The notes: generated by a model not told the origin, from the letters alone. Counted from the stretch's first letter, positions 40,233 through 52,200 are shown. The stretch: DNA of 64,000 nucleotides from Chara braunii (GCA_003427395.1 BFEA01000001.1:1115923-1179922), one strand, 5' to 3'. Numbers and translations are program-made.

Positions 40233-42960
40233 TTAGGAGAAAAGGTGGTGCATGGAGGAACCGAAGACTTAGGTGGAGAAATGGTATAGCTTGCTCGTTT
40301 CCCAATGAAAACGAGCAAGCGAAGGGTTGTATTCGGGATTTAGGAGGATCGCAAGCCTGATAGCCGTGACGACTTTTGTGTTTGGGCAGTGAAATCGGAG
40401 AAACGGTCGATAAGAACTGCGTGTGTGATGGCTCAATTTGATGCCGGAAACCGCAGTTGCGGTCGATCTGTTATAGAAACAGGAAGGCTAGGATTCGTTG
40501 TCGGGGTCCTGGCCATAGGTGAGATGATTGGCGATGGGAAATTTGTAGATGGGGCCGTGAATCTAGCAGAATGGAATGGTGTAGCTGCGCCTGGGAGTGG
40601 AGTAGCAAAGTATTCCTTCATCTAGCCATGTTTTAGAGGAAAATTCATCTCGATTTTGCTCATCCTATAAGTGAACGAGGAGGAGAGGGGGTAGGAGCAC
40701 GCACCTGATCGATGGCAACAGTTCGGGGGACAGCAACGTGAAGGATCGAACAGGTGGTATTATCTCATGTCTAGGGGAGGCTTCATTCTCATTCCTGTTG
40801 TGCGATTTCATCGTAGCACAGCTAGAAGATAGGAAGATCTAGAGCGGCCCTGTGAGGAACGAATCTGCCCGATTCCTATTGGGCAACATGGTGATGGTAC
40901 TTACCTTCCACACGACGATTGTAATGAAGGTTTCCCTTCCGCCATCGTGATTCTAGATTTCCCACCCCTGAGTTTTAGCTTCCCTCATTTTGACTGAACC
41001 TGGTCAAGCAAACGGCCAGGTACACTCATATATAAGGTGCTGCAGCAGAGAGGCGGAAGAAGGGGGCAACGAGTAGAGGGAGAGCGAGAGAGGTGAAGAT
41101 GACGACCATGTTAGGGTACGTATCTGGTCCTGGCGATTGTCTATGAGGTCAATGTCTTCACGTACTTCAGTTCAATCGCACGGCCAGAGGAATTATCAAC
41201 CGATCGATGTGTTGCACAGTCTGCTGAACGTGGAAACTACGAATGAGCTGCGAACTGGAGGTTTGCTTGTCGGCCGATACGCTGCTTAGAACCGATCACG
41301 TCCCGCGAAGTAGCCTCATCTGGCTGGAATGCCGCTCACCATACCGGTCTAAAGGCTCAGGGTGGCCGGTCACAAGGGACTGCGGCACTAAGAGTTCTCC
41401 GGGTTCGTCGTAATTACTGTTGTTGTGCAATTACTGCGAAGTGTTGAACTTGCTACTAGGCACTGGTGTTGTGCACCAATGCCGAGCGGCCTGTTTCAGC
41501 TTGCTGTTGAATAAAGTGTAAGAAAGATGAGGCATACATACCTGGGACTACGACGGGGCAAGGAGACAGCACGTACCTGGTTGACGAGAAGGGGTTGCAG
41601 GCTAAACCGAAAGTCGAGTATGGTGCCAAACTGCGCAAAGTGCTACCATGGCTGCTGCATACCTCTGCAAAGAGCGTGGGAGTGAGTGATTGACGAACGG
41701 GTTGAGGGAAGTGTCGTTCGCAGCAGTGGGGGATTAACGGCAGCGACTGTGTTTGATGAGCATAGCGTTTGCAGTTCGCTGAATCCAGCATCGTGTGTCC
41801 TTACGATGCCTCGTTGTTTCACGCGAGGGCTGAGTGCGCCGCATCTTTGATTGTGTACTGTTGCTCAACGTTGGGAAAGAATGGTATTGTAATCATGACC
41901 AGCGCACAGGATGCCATCGAAGGGGATAGCCGAGTTCGCATCGTGGTGGTGGAGCATGATGTATGGAAGGGCTACCGCTGTTACCGCTGCTGAGTGTGGT
42001 CATTGTTGAGGGAGGACTGTCGAGTTCAATTTGAGGGGACTAGAAGAGATTGTGGCTACAGATGTCAGCACCGTGCGTTGCCGACACCGAGCTGCCAGTA
42101 GTGGCATAACGGAGTGGCCACAACTGCAGATAGAGGACTGGAACGTGCCAGTGCGTCTTTTTGACTCGCCGATGCTGCTGCTGCGGCAACCTTTGAGCGG
42201 CCTATTGCGATATCCCACTGCGCTGCTGGCAGCACTTAGCACGTACTGGTTGTGCATGTGCTATATAGCACGGCGCTCGTGCATGGTCTACAACGTGCAT
42301 TGTTTGAATCTTACGCAGTCTGATGATGAGCTCTTATCGCAGGGAGCAGTGGTGTGATACGTCGTTATCAATACATTACGTCGGTGCATCGAGGTTGCGT
42401 AGTGGTAACTTAGACGGAGGTTGAAGCCGTGAGACTTGGAAAAGTGGTCAAGAAGTGAAGAGGCTATCATTGCAACTTGGGAGGTCGTCAAGAGTGTCGC
42501 TTTGATCTGCGGTTATGCATGGTTTAAGCCATCTTCACCTGCACTTTGGCCATCATTGCGGGGCCCTCGGGCGCTTGAAGATAACAAGGCCCTCTCACGC
42601 GAGTCTGAGCGCACCCTCCTTGGATCTGAGAGACTTAAACTTTCTCTTTCTATCCTTCTTACTCCAGGTCTAGTCCTGATCTGAGAGGAAGGCGGTAGGC
42701 GGGATTGCAACCCATAGGACCACAGCAAGACTATGTGGCGAGTCCGCCCACCGATTAAGGGAGCTCTGCCGGAACTCGGGAGAAGTTCTGGAGGCAGGGA
42801 ACTAAGAGGTAATCATTGCTTCCCCACTATAAACCCAGTTGTAACCCTTATCTGTATTCCTTGTTACGTTTTGACTGAATTTATTGCATGCCTCCTTACT
42901 TTGACTTTACGTTTGACTTTCATGACATAACTAAACTAAGTAAAGGAATGTATGCGCAAA
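40233..42960. other. Gene-poor; one decayed LTR-like stretch
   Basis: Around 41018-41180: TATA-like CATATATAAGGTG, a GA tract, then GGGTACGTATCTGGTCCTGG and TCTTCACGTACTTCAGTT, matching the order and partly the sequence of element E's LTR (52640-52720, 60040-60125). A 78-codon ORF at 40389-40625 has no recognisable motif and is doubtful. 42530-42800 is unremarkable. Confidence 0.4.
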
Positions 42961-43068
42961 TTCAGTTTCAGTTTCATTGTCTGACTGAAATCAGACTGTG
43001 GGGTTGCATCTGGGGGAAGGTTGGGAGGAGCGTTGTGTTGAGTATGTTTGACTGGGTCATTTAAAGAC

Positions 43069-43718
43069 TGGGCAAGTCTCCGTAAGATTGGAGGGCCCAA
43101 TGCTATGTTTATTTTCGATTGCCTGAAGGACCAGACAGGTTCCCATAAGTTTGGGTGGTCTGGTTTCTCTGACTTGCAAGGATTGACTATTCAATTTTTT
43201 TTGGTTCTGAACGAGGAGGTTTGAGCATGTTCCATAAGTTTGGGTGGCTCAGCCTCTTCCTGCTTGGCTTTAAGAAAAAAAAACAGGCTGAGGACCAAAC
43301 ATGTTCCATAAGTTTGGGTGGTCTTGGTCCAATGCCACGCACATGCTGGAACCAAAAGGTTATAACTTGACTATACTTGATTATTATGTTATCTAAGAAC
43401 AGGCTAGTCAGACAGGGTTCCATAAGTTTGGGTGGTCTGACTATGGCTTATCACAAACTGAAGAGAGTACTAATTAAGAGTAACCTTGGAGTACGAAGGG
43501 GCAGACTGAATCTTGAGCTAAAGATGACCGGTTCAGTTATATGCTACCTCAAAAGACTAAGTGCAGACAATTATATGAAGTTGGGATACTTAAAACAATT
43601 AAGGGCGACTGGGGTGACCTATTCATATGCTCAAAGAAGAGAAAGTTGTTGTGCCCTGTGTTTGTCTATACTCAATAGTTGAGCTAGACAGGTTCCCATA
43701 AGTTTGGGTGGTCTAGCT
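43069..43718 (+). ncRNA. Six stem-loops with constant core and covarying stems
   Basis: Five copies of TTCC(C)ATAAGTTTGGG and one variant (TCTCCGTAAGATTGGAG) each sit inside an inverted repeat unique to that copy. Outer stems: TGGGC/GCCCA (43069-43099), ACCAGAC/GTCTGGT (43130-43164), TGAGC/GCTCA (43222-43251), GGACCAA/TTGGTCC (43292-43330), TAGTCAGAC/GTCTGACTA (43403-43441), AGCTAGAC/GTCTAGCT (43682-43718). The core forms an inner stem CCCA/TGGG around loop TAAGTT; in the variant both sides change (CTCC/GGAG). Stem sequences differ while pairing is kept, which points to RNA or single-strand DNA structure. Type is tentative: structured RNA, small mobile hairpin or retroelement leader. Confidence 0.6.
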
Positions 43719-43764
43719 TTATGGCCTATGTAAGTTGGGTATAAAGGGATAAATCATTGAAAGA

Positions 43765-44039
43765 CTAGGAACTATTGTTTGATAAGGTTAACTTTGGGTT
43801 GGTGAGAGTACTTACCTTTGTGGTTTGGCCTGCATGAGACTGAGTGTGACTGCTACTTAGTCTGAATTTCAGTTGATAGGTAGTTGCTTTAGTTGCTCGC
43901 CACGTGCTAGAGTCATAGGATTTAGTTTCAATTCCTGCATTTTCTGAGCTGAGTTTTTTTACCGAGGTCAATTTCTGCATTTTCTGGAATCTTTTATTAT
44001 ACTTGGTCTTGTATAAATTTTCGTAAGCCATTTTCTCTA
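43765..44039. other. AT-rich, no gene
   Basis: Contains AGTACTTACC (43808-43817), the same TACTTACC word seen in several LTR-like repeats. No coding sequence. Confidence 0.4.
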
Positions 44040-44560
44040 CGGAAAGCGCTGCCGAAATTTCTACAAAACCAAGGAGTTAGTCAAATTTTGTCTTTTCAAA
44101 GCTCAGTTTGTTTGACTTTCATGACTTAGTAGAAGTCTGGAGAGTCTCATTTTCTAAAGAGAGTACTACCCAAATTTTTGCTTAGTTCAGGGAGTTAGAT
44201 AAAATTGGACCGTGAGAAGTCAAAGTCAATTTTAAATTCTGAACTAGGCTTTGTATAAATTTTGGTAAGCTATTTTCTCTACGGGAAGCGCTGCCGAAAT
44301 TTCTGCAAATCCAAGAAGTTAGTCAAAATTCAACTTTTCAAAGTTCAACTTGTCTGATTTTTATATATGGCTTAGTAAAAATTTGGAGAGTCTCCTTTTG
44401 GAATGCTGCCCAAATTTTTGCTAATTCAGGAAGTTAGACAAATTTTGATTTTGAAAAATTGAAGATTATTTCTGTTTTTCATATTTAGGTTGATATAAGT
44501 TCTGAGAAGACACTTTTCCTACGGGAAGCACTGCCGAAATTTTCTTAGACTAGAGGAGAT
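44040..44560 (+). repeat. Tandem repeat, ~118-bp unit with ~240-bp higher order
   Basis: CTGCC(G/C)AAATTT-type words occur near 44049, 44167, 44290, 44404 and 44530. Alternate copies are more alike: GGGAAGCGCTGCCGAAATTTCT versus CTACCCAAATTTTTGCT. This suggests an A-B unit duplicated. Confidence 0.75.
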
Positions 44561-44568
44561 AGATTATA

Positions 44569-44692
44569 TTTTGACAGGTGGCGACTCTAGCGGTCCACTC
44601 TGTATAGAGGAGATTCTGCTATAGATGATATTTTGACAGGTGGCGACTCTAGCGGTCCACTCTGTATAGAGGAGATTCTGCCGTAGGTCTAC
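44569..44692 (+). repeat. 62-bp tandem duplication with GGTGGCGACTCTAGCGG
   Basis: TTTTGACAGGTGGCGACTC starts at 44569 and again at 44631; the two 62-base units are nearly identical. TGGCGACTC followed by CTCC/TAGCGG words is common just inside plant LTR elements, so this could be a leader remnant. Confidence 0.85.
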
Positions 44693-46680
44693 CTTTTTTG
44701 GGGCATTGGATTAGAGGTAGGCCTAGGCTTGGCTATCAGGAAAGTCTTGAGTGAGAACGTGTCATGGGGATTTGATCTTCATACATTAACGATTTAGCTT
44801 GGACATTGACCTGTCGTATGATACAGGTCTTCTTTGGACATTCGATCCAGGATTTGGACTAGCCTCAGCTTGATCCTACGAGGATCATTTTCTGTTATCA
44901 CTGATAACAGGTCGGTTGGTTGATCGTCGACTCGTCGGCACACGACATAACTTTGCTTACACCTGTACCTCAACTTGATTGCCTTAGCCCTGAGATTTGA
45001 TATGTTTCTTTGAGGGTTTTAACCAGACTTCTTTTAATGGCCATTATGAAGAACCTATGAGATTTATGGAAAGTTGAACTATGACTGGGGCTTGAGTGTG
45101 TGAGGCGTGGTGTGAGTTACAGGGAACAGTGAAGTTGACCACATTGGTGTATGGCAATGTGGCTATCGTACGTGCCTGTGTTTTATGCAGGTTAGTATTT
45201 TGGAGTTTGGTATATGAGCCGTACCTTGGACACAGTGAGAATGACAACCATATGACGCACGATCTGCATACCTGATGGGTTTATGTTTCCCCCTTCTTTT
45301 ATTTTATCTCGAGATCTGTTTTTGATATATAAGTGTTGGGATGTTTATTTATTTATTGATTGATTTCGCTTGTTAATTTTTATAGTTGGACGTTGTAGTC
45401 CATGACAGCCGTCAAAGTCAAGCCCCTTGACTTCTTTCCAGGCCCTGGATGATAGAGTTGGTCTCCAAGGATAAGAGACGATTGCCACCACAGGTATGAA
45501 CCTGTGTACCACCCACTCTCCGCAGGGTGCAAAAGAGGGTGTTCTTTTCAACCGTCAAGGCGTGTGTCAACCGACACTTAAGTGTCGAATGTGATTCTCG
45601 AGATTAACGAGGACCGGATGAGTATGGGTACTACATAGTATGTCATCATTGCGACTACTTGCGTAGGCTTGCATTGCGAGTCGATATGAGTTAGCCCTAC
45701 GTCCGCGCGGTTTTATACTAAGTCTCTCGCGCGACGCCTATCCGATTTCCGCATCGGAGAGTTATGGGATGACTACTAAGGGACTAGGAGTGTTGTCGTG
45801 TTGTTTGTTCTGTGTTGTTCTGTATACGTAAGTGTATGTGTGTGTGTTTTTATTTTTATGTTTTTTAGAGTGGTGTACGCGTGGTGCGTGGGATGCGTCC
45901 TAGTCGATCAACGATAGGTCGCGCTTGGGACTTCAGGCCCCCCAGGACGTCGGTTCGCGTGCGGGTCCGATAGAGGCATAAAACCGCACGTACCCCCTAT
46001 GCTACAACGAACGAGAAACGCCCTCGGCTGGTCCACCTCAGCAATTGCAGCTGATTAACTTTCGTACTGTGGACTGGTAGCTCGGCGGGGATACGCCCAC
46101 CGAAGGCAGGTGACAACTCCCGTAAGGTGGAGGTAAGTCGTGCCTCGTGTAGGCCCTATCCTGTCGTAAGGGCTCGCGAGAGGTATGGCTGGTGCACTCG
46201 GCCGAAGCGGCTTGTGGAAACTCCATATGTATTCGCGACGAGGATCGGACCGACTCCTGCGTGACGCGGCAGGGAGGGTCCCGCCCTGCCTTGTGCAGTG
46301 CCGGACCGATGCGCTCGACAACGACCTTGGAGCAGCGCTGCTGGGGAAAAAGCAAGGACTTGGAGGAGGAAGAAGGACAGGAAGGACTCAAAAGAGGGAT
46401 TCACACTTTGATTCTGGTTTAGCTATTCAACATTGTATTATTATTTCTTGTGTGAATAAGAGAGGAGGAGATAAGGAAGAAGAGAGAGTTGAGCGAAGAA
46501 GAAGAGCTTTATCATTTGTCTATGCTGGTGTACATCTTCTTCTTCTTCTTCTTCCAGCCTTCTCTCTCCTATCAAGTTCATTTATTTTTTTCTGCAATTG
46601 GACGGCACTGTACTATCTGATGAATGTGTATCTCGACATTGGCCAGGATCATAACACCTCGCTCAATCCTTGGACCTGAT
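44693..46680. other. Non-coding, no recognised gene
   Basis: Short ORFs only. Contains a donor-like GGAGGTAAGTCG (46129-46140), TTC/GAA-rich runs (46450-46560) and a TG-rich stretch (45820-45860). I do not recognise an element. Confidence 0.4.
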
Positions 46681-48398
46681 ATTCCCCACCGTCAAGATCT
46701 TGATCTTGACGGTGCCGCTTGCTTCGTTCGTTCACCCTACATGCGCAGCCCACTGTTTCCAGTGGGACACTCGAGTCCCTTGCTAGTCCCATTTTCTAGT
46801 CCCGCCAGTAGTCTCGCCGACACATGTCCCACTTTTCGATTATTTTTATTCGGGCCCACTTAGTCCCCGACAGTGTTACCGTAGACGTCCCATTTTTATT
46901 TGGGACTCCTCAGTCCCCGTCAGCCCAAGTCTCTCCATGCCTCAAGTGCCTTGATTATTCCTAACCGCGAGATCCTCATCTCGCAGCTGCCATTTACTGT
47001 CTCCACTTGCTCCAAGCTTGAGACACATCTTTCTAGTGTCTTGAGTGTGGTAAGGGTCATTTTCCCTTGGGCTTGGCACCCTAGGGCAGTCTGTTATTTT
47101 TCGGACTGCATTGCCCCACAGCCTGCCCCTAACTAAATCAAAGTGAAGCAACTCATTTCCAGGTGCATTCAACCTCAATATTGGTTCCGGGTGTACCCAA
47201 AACATGTGTTTTCCCTCTCTTTAGTAATCTGTTGTATCTCGGTTGCATGAGGCCTTGATTTTCTCTGATTTTCTCAGTAAAATCTAAAGAAAATCAAAGT
47301 ACTTTGTAACCAATTCATCCCAGGATGAATCCAGTCACAAAATGTATCTCCCAAGTGACTGTTTTTTACCGTTAGTGCCCTTTTTCTTTTTCTTTTCTTT
47401 CTCTTTTCCTTTTCCCTCCAAAACTAAATAGTAGGGACTTGCTAGTCCCGACCCGTGCCAGTCCCCACTGACGGCCAACTCACTCACTCCGTCTCATCCT
47501 CCTTTGTCTCATTCTCCCTCCTTTTTCTCTCCTTTTCAAAGTTTTTCTTTCTTTTTCTTGCATGTAAAGTGTCAACGAGCTGTTGAGGCCTTTTCTAGGC
47601 CCCACCTCTTGCTTTAGGCCCTGCCCATACCCAAGGTGCAGTCCATTATTTCTCGGACAGCAACCGTGGCATCCCCATACTCATGGGAGCCTTATTTAAC
47701 CTCTGTTTTCTCCCAACTGTGGCCCCTTCTACTCCGATTTTCTCCCGGAGGCTTATCTTTCCCATATAGCCTCTCGAGACTCCATGGTGCCTGATCTGAT
47801 TTTCTCTCGGATTGCAGTAATGCCCCTTCCTCCAGTTTTCTTTGCTTCCCTTTTCCTTTCAGGCTCTCCCGCTTGCTCCCACTAGTGCTTGCTCTAGTGG
47901 TGCTAATTTTCTTGGTCGTTCAGATCTTAATCTTGACGTCGCTGCTTGCTCCTGAATATTTATTTCTCGTGGCACTCCCGAACTCCTCCTTGGGACAACT
48001 CAGGTCCCTGTCACTTATCCCGCACTAATCCCCGACACTTGTCCCGCATTAGTCACCAACACTTGTCCCGCTGGTGGTCCCGTTGGCACTCGTCCCAAAA
48101 TGCCATTATTTTTACTTAGTCTCATGCGGTTCCCGACGCCTTTCCCCATGGTTTCTCGGTTTTTCTTGGCATTTCCCATTTCTCGGCGGGCCCATTTTCC
48201 GCCTCCTCCTGCGACCCAAGCGCACCGAGTCTTCTCGGCTGCGAGATCTCTAATCTCGCGGTCACCGTTTATTGCCGCAAATGGCCCCCATGCTTGGGGC
48301 CTGCTTTTCTGGTGCCTTGTGGCCGTCAAGGCTCTTTCTCTCATGGCCTTGACATTCCCCTGTGGTCTGTCGCGTTCCCTTTAGATCCCTATGACGTT
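46681..48398. repeat. Diverged ~1.25-kb tandem duplication with palindromes
   Basis: Landmarks recur in order at about 1.25-kb spacing: AGATCTTGATCTTGACGGTGCCGCTTGCT (about 46696) versus AGATCTTAATCTTGACGTCGCTGCTTGCT (about 47930), and GCGAGATccTCATCTCGC (46966-46983) versus GCGAGATctctaATCTCGC (48240-48258), each followed by a GCCATTTACTG/CACCGTTTATTG word. The first contains a perfect 13-bp inverted repeat (46687-46699/46702-46714). Many GTCCC(G) words. No coding sequence. Since it ends in a polypurine tract and an LTR, it may be the 3' interior of a non-autonomous relative of element C. Confidence 0.55.
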
Positions 48399-48408
48399 GA
48401 AGGGAGGA
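48399..48408 (+). other. Polypurine tract before giant LTR D
   Basis: GAAGGGAGGA immediately precedes TGTCGGGCC. Confidence 0.65.
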
Positions 48409-51400
48409 TGTCGGGCCTTGGACTGAAAATGGGCGCTCAATAGGGGAACCCTTAGTTTTCTCAGCGCCGGGCCTCGCAAACTTCGACGCTGGGCCTTGTC
48501 AATTTTTGTGGGGGGACCATAAAAGGCCAGGACAAGCCCAAAATAAGGCTCAGGTGTAGCCCTGGTACCAGGCGCTGCAAAAGCCTCGACACCCGACTAA
48601 AAGACCTACTTGATGTGCCAAGTGACCTTTCGGGGCCCAAATGGGCCTGGGCCTAGGTTCGGGAGGAGGATCAGTACCGGGGCGCTGCAACTTTCTCGAC
48701 AGTGGCCGACACCTAGGGAGACAAAAGTGCTGAGCCCCACGAGACTGGGGCCCAGTGAAGTTTAAAAGCCCAACTGGGCTCGAGATAGAGGGACTTCTCG
48801 GATGTGCACGAGACAGGTGCACTGGGCTGGCACACGTGAGCACAGGGCACTTCCAGCCTACGCACAGGACTGGCGCACCGGCCAGCACACGGGAGGTGCT
48901 AGCCCACAAAAGCGTGGAAGACTTGAGAGGTGGGGAACTAACACGAGGCGCACAGGCGGGACGAGAGTTGGGGACGCACAAAGAATATTTGATTGGAAGG
49001 CGCACTCATCACGCGCACTGGCAAGTAAGAAGGTCTGAATGAATCGTGCGCTCATTGCGCGAACTGGCTCGAAAAAAAATATGATCGAATCGCGCGCTCA
49101 TTGCGCGAACTGGCAAGTAAGAAGATCTGATTGGAAGGTGCGCTCATCGCGCGGGCATGTAAGAAGGTCTGAATGAATCGAGCGCTCATTGAGTGAACAG
49201 GCTCGGAAAAAGATATGATCGAATCACGCGCTCATTGCGCGAACCGACACGGAAGAAGATTTGATTGAATCACGCGCTCATTGTGCAAACTGGCAAGTAA
49301 GTAGATCTGATTGAATCGCACACTCATTGCGCACACTCGCAAGGAAGAAGATTTGATTGAAAGGTGCACTCATCGTTCACGTTGGCAAGTAAGGTCTGAT
49401 TGAATCGCGCGCTCATTGCGCAAACCGGCTCAAAAAATGATCTGATCGAATCGCGCGCTCATTGCGCGAGCCAACACGGAAGAAGATCTGATCGAATCGC
49501 GCAATCATTGCGCGAACTGGCACGTAAGTAGATCTGATTGAATCACACGTTCATTGCGCACACTGGCAAGAAAGAAAGATTTGTGTGAAACTCGCACTCA
49601 TCGCGCGAACTGGCAAGTCAGTAGATCTGACTGAATCGCACGCTCATTGCGCGCATTGGCAAGGAAGAAGATCTGATTGAAACGCTTGCTCATCGCGCGC
49701 ACAGGCAAGTAAGGTCTGATTGAATCGCGCGCTCATTGCTTGAACCGACTCGAAAAAAGATATGATCGAATCGCGCGCTCATTGCACGAACCGACACCGA
49801 AGAAGATCTGATCGAATCGCGCACTCATTGTGCAAACTGGCAAGTAAGTAGATCTGATTGAATTGCGCGCTCATTGCGCACACTGGCAAGGAAGAAGATC
49901 TGATTGAAAGGCGCGCTCATCGCACGCATTGGCAAGTAAGGTCTGATTGAATCGTGCGTTAATTGAGCGAACAAGATCGAAAAAAGATCTGATCGAATTG
50001 CACGCTCATTGCACGAACTGGCAAGTAAGAAGATCTGAATGAATCGCGTGCTTATTGCGCGAACTGGCTCGAAAAAAAATCTGATTGAATTGCTCGCTCA
50101 TTGCGCGAGCTGGCAAGTAAGAAGATCTGATTGAATCGCGCGCTCATTGTGCGCACTGGCAAGAAAGAAAGATCCGCATGAAATGCGCACTCATCGCGTG
50201 AACTGGCAAGTAAGGTGATCTGATTGAATCGCGGGCTCATTGCGCCGACTAGCACGGAAGAAGGTTTGATCGAATCGCGTGCTCATTGCGTGAACTGGCA
50301 AGTATGAAGATCTGATTGGATTGTGTGTTCATCGTGCGCCCTGACAAAAAAAAAGATCTGATTGGACCATGCGCTTATCGTGTGTACTGGCAAAAAGGAA
50401 GATTTGTCCGGATCACACGCTCGTTGCGCGCGCATGCTGAAGGAAGGATTGGGACTGAATCACATGCTCATTGTGCGTACTAACTGGGAAGGTGGCCTAA
50501 TCAGATTGCGAGACCATTTTGCGCACTGCCGAAAGAAGATCTGATGAAACACGCGCCCACGCACGCTCATCTCTGCCAACTGGAAAAATCCGTTAAACCG
50601 CCCTGTGTGTGAATGCTCGATTAATTGATTGGCTGGCGGAGCCAGACGATCGCGCGCTGGCGAACGACCGAGTGACTAGGCGGGCGAGAGTCAGTGCCCC
50701 TGGAAGGGACTTTGACTTGTAGGTTGGAATGAGCACGCCCGAGTTGAGCGGCCACAAAACGAGGGGGATTGATTGGCTAACGAGTGGGAACGCTAGCAAG
50801 CGTACAGGGATGGGGAATCAAGTGACTATCGTGAAATTGGCTTCCCGCACGCGAGTGTGAACGGGAGAACGGGGCATCTGTCAGAACGGGTCCCTTTCCA
50901 AGTACGGTAGACGAACCCTACCACTCGACGTTTGACTGGCCAGGAAAGCCATCAATTGTATCAAGACGGGCCGTTCTTGACGTGACCGGACTAGCGGGCC
51001 AGCGGGACTCCGTCACGTGATGAAGCCCAGGACCGGCGCCTGAACTTTAAAGGGTCCAACGCGAGGGTTGATTTTGCGTGATTGCACAGGGACTGAGGTC
51101 GTAGGACTTACCACTTGGCAGAGCCAGGCTGAATTTCATTCTGGGGAAAGTTACGAAAAGTGAACCGGACAGGGATCGAAGCTGAATCTGCGCGGCGGCC
51201 TGTCCTCGGAAGGCGGAGCTTGGGCGTTTCACCTGTTTGCACGCGTACGCCCACAACAAAGAATATTCCGCCTGGCAGTGCCAGGTTTGGGCTGGCACTT
51301 TTCCAATTAACCAATTCACAAAATACTTATGCACGTGAACTTGGCTCGCTCAGTTGGGCCAGGACGAATGGTGAAGGTAGAACTAGAGCTATGGCCGCAA

Positions 51401-51782
51401 TGGGCTCGCGACAACATTTCTGATACGGAGAGCTCCAGCACGGTCCCTTGGGATCGGCGAGCTCGATATCGGTGGCACCCCGCTGAGAGGAGGATACGTC
51501 CCAGATTACTAGTGCGGTCGGTCGGGACTTAGACTGATCTAGACATTGAACTTATTTCGGTGCCCGGTCGCAGCGCGGCAGACCCCATCATTTTAGATTG
51601 AATAGAAATGCACTTTTTGTTCCTTCCAACCGGTGGTCCTTGAATGTCTTATCTGACGGTTGGACTAATTGTTTTTTTAGCAGGTTACAGGAGCCCCAAA
51701 AGACTCTCCCATGGGTGACAGACACGGGGTGGATTATAGAGTTTGTTTGGTGTGCCGACAGATACCCTCATACCGGTCGACA
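48409..51782 (+). repeat. Giant LTR D, relative of element C LTR, + strand
   Basis: Starts TGTCGGGC (48409) and ends GGTCGACA (51782), the same termini as element C's LTR. The last ~130 bases (CAGGTTACAGGAGCCCC, GGGTGACAGACACGG, GGTGTGCCGACAGA, ACCGGTCGACA) clearly match C's LTR end; GGGGCGCTGCAA/AGGGCCTAGG-type words near 48560-48720 match its U3. The middle is replaced by a different minisatellite. Length 3,374. Confidence 0.85.
49005..50560. repeat. 46-bp minisatellite in LTR D
   Basis: About thirty imperfect units of the form GCGCGCTCATTGCGCGAACTGG, CAAGTAAGAAGATCTGATTGAATC. Two variants alternate (CTGGCAAGTAAG and CCGACACGGAAG/CTCGAAAAAA), suggesting a higher-order unit. No stop-free frame of interest. 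Confidence 0.93.
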
Positions 51783-52200
51783 TTGGTACCAACTGCCGAA
51801 AGCCCTGAACAAACTTCCACAATCCATTTATAGAACTACCCTAGCCTAGACCCGACCTAGACCGGACTGACTGGACCTTTTTTTTTTTTTTTTTTTTTTT
51901 GTCCGAATGGTACTGGTTCAGTTTCGGCCTCACCAGCCTCTCCCTACCCGGCTATAGGCTATAGTCCCAGTCTAACAGCGTAGGCCTTAGGGCTTGTCTG
52001 TCCTAGCGATAGCCCGGCCTGCTATCCGCAGTTAGAGTAGCTGTAGGAAATTCGTGTTAGTGCAGGCCTGAAATTTTCCCGAATTTACAGCTTCCCCACA
52101 GGCAGATATCTCGGTTAGCCCTCAGCCAAACAAAATTGCGAATATAGCCTACCTATGTTACAGCCTAGAGGCTAGGGGCCGCAGGCTGCAGAATCAGCAA
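51783..52200 (+). other. Primer-binding-site-like sequence and truncated leader of element D
   Basis: One base after the LTR, TGGTACCAACTGCCGAAAGCC aligns with element C's primer site and following bases but has several changes from tRNA-Asp. A T22-24 run is at 51879-51900. The interior breaks off around 52200, where element E's LTR fragment begins; no gag or pol of D follows. Confidence 0.5.

Noticed and set aside
39856-40318. Minus-strand ORFs of 73 and 90 codons
   Set aside because: They include the translated sequencing adapter (MCIRDS, VSYTHLDVYKRQ).
49005-50560. CRISPR-like array
   Set aside because: Units are imperfect, adjacent and without unique spacers, and lie in a eukaryotic LTR.
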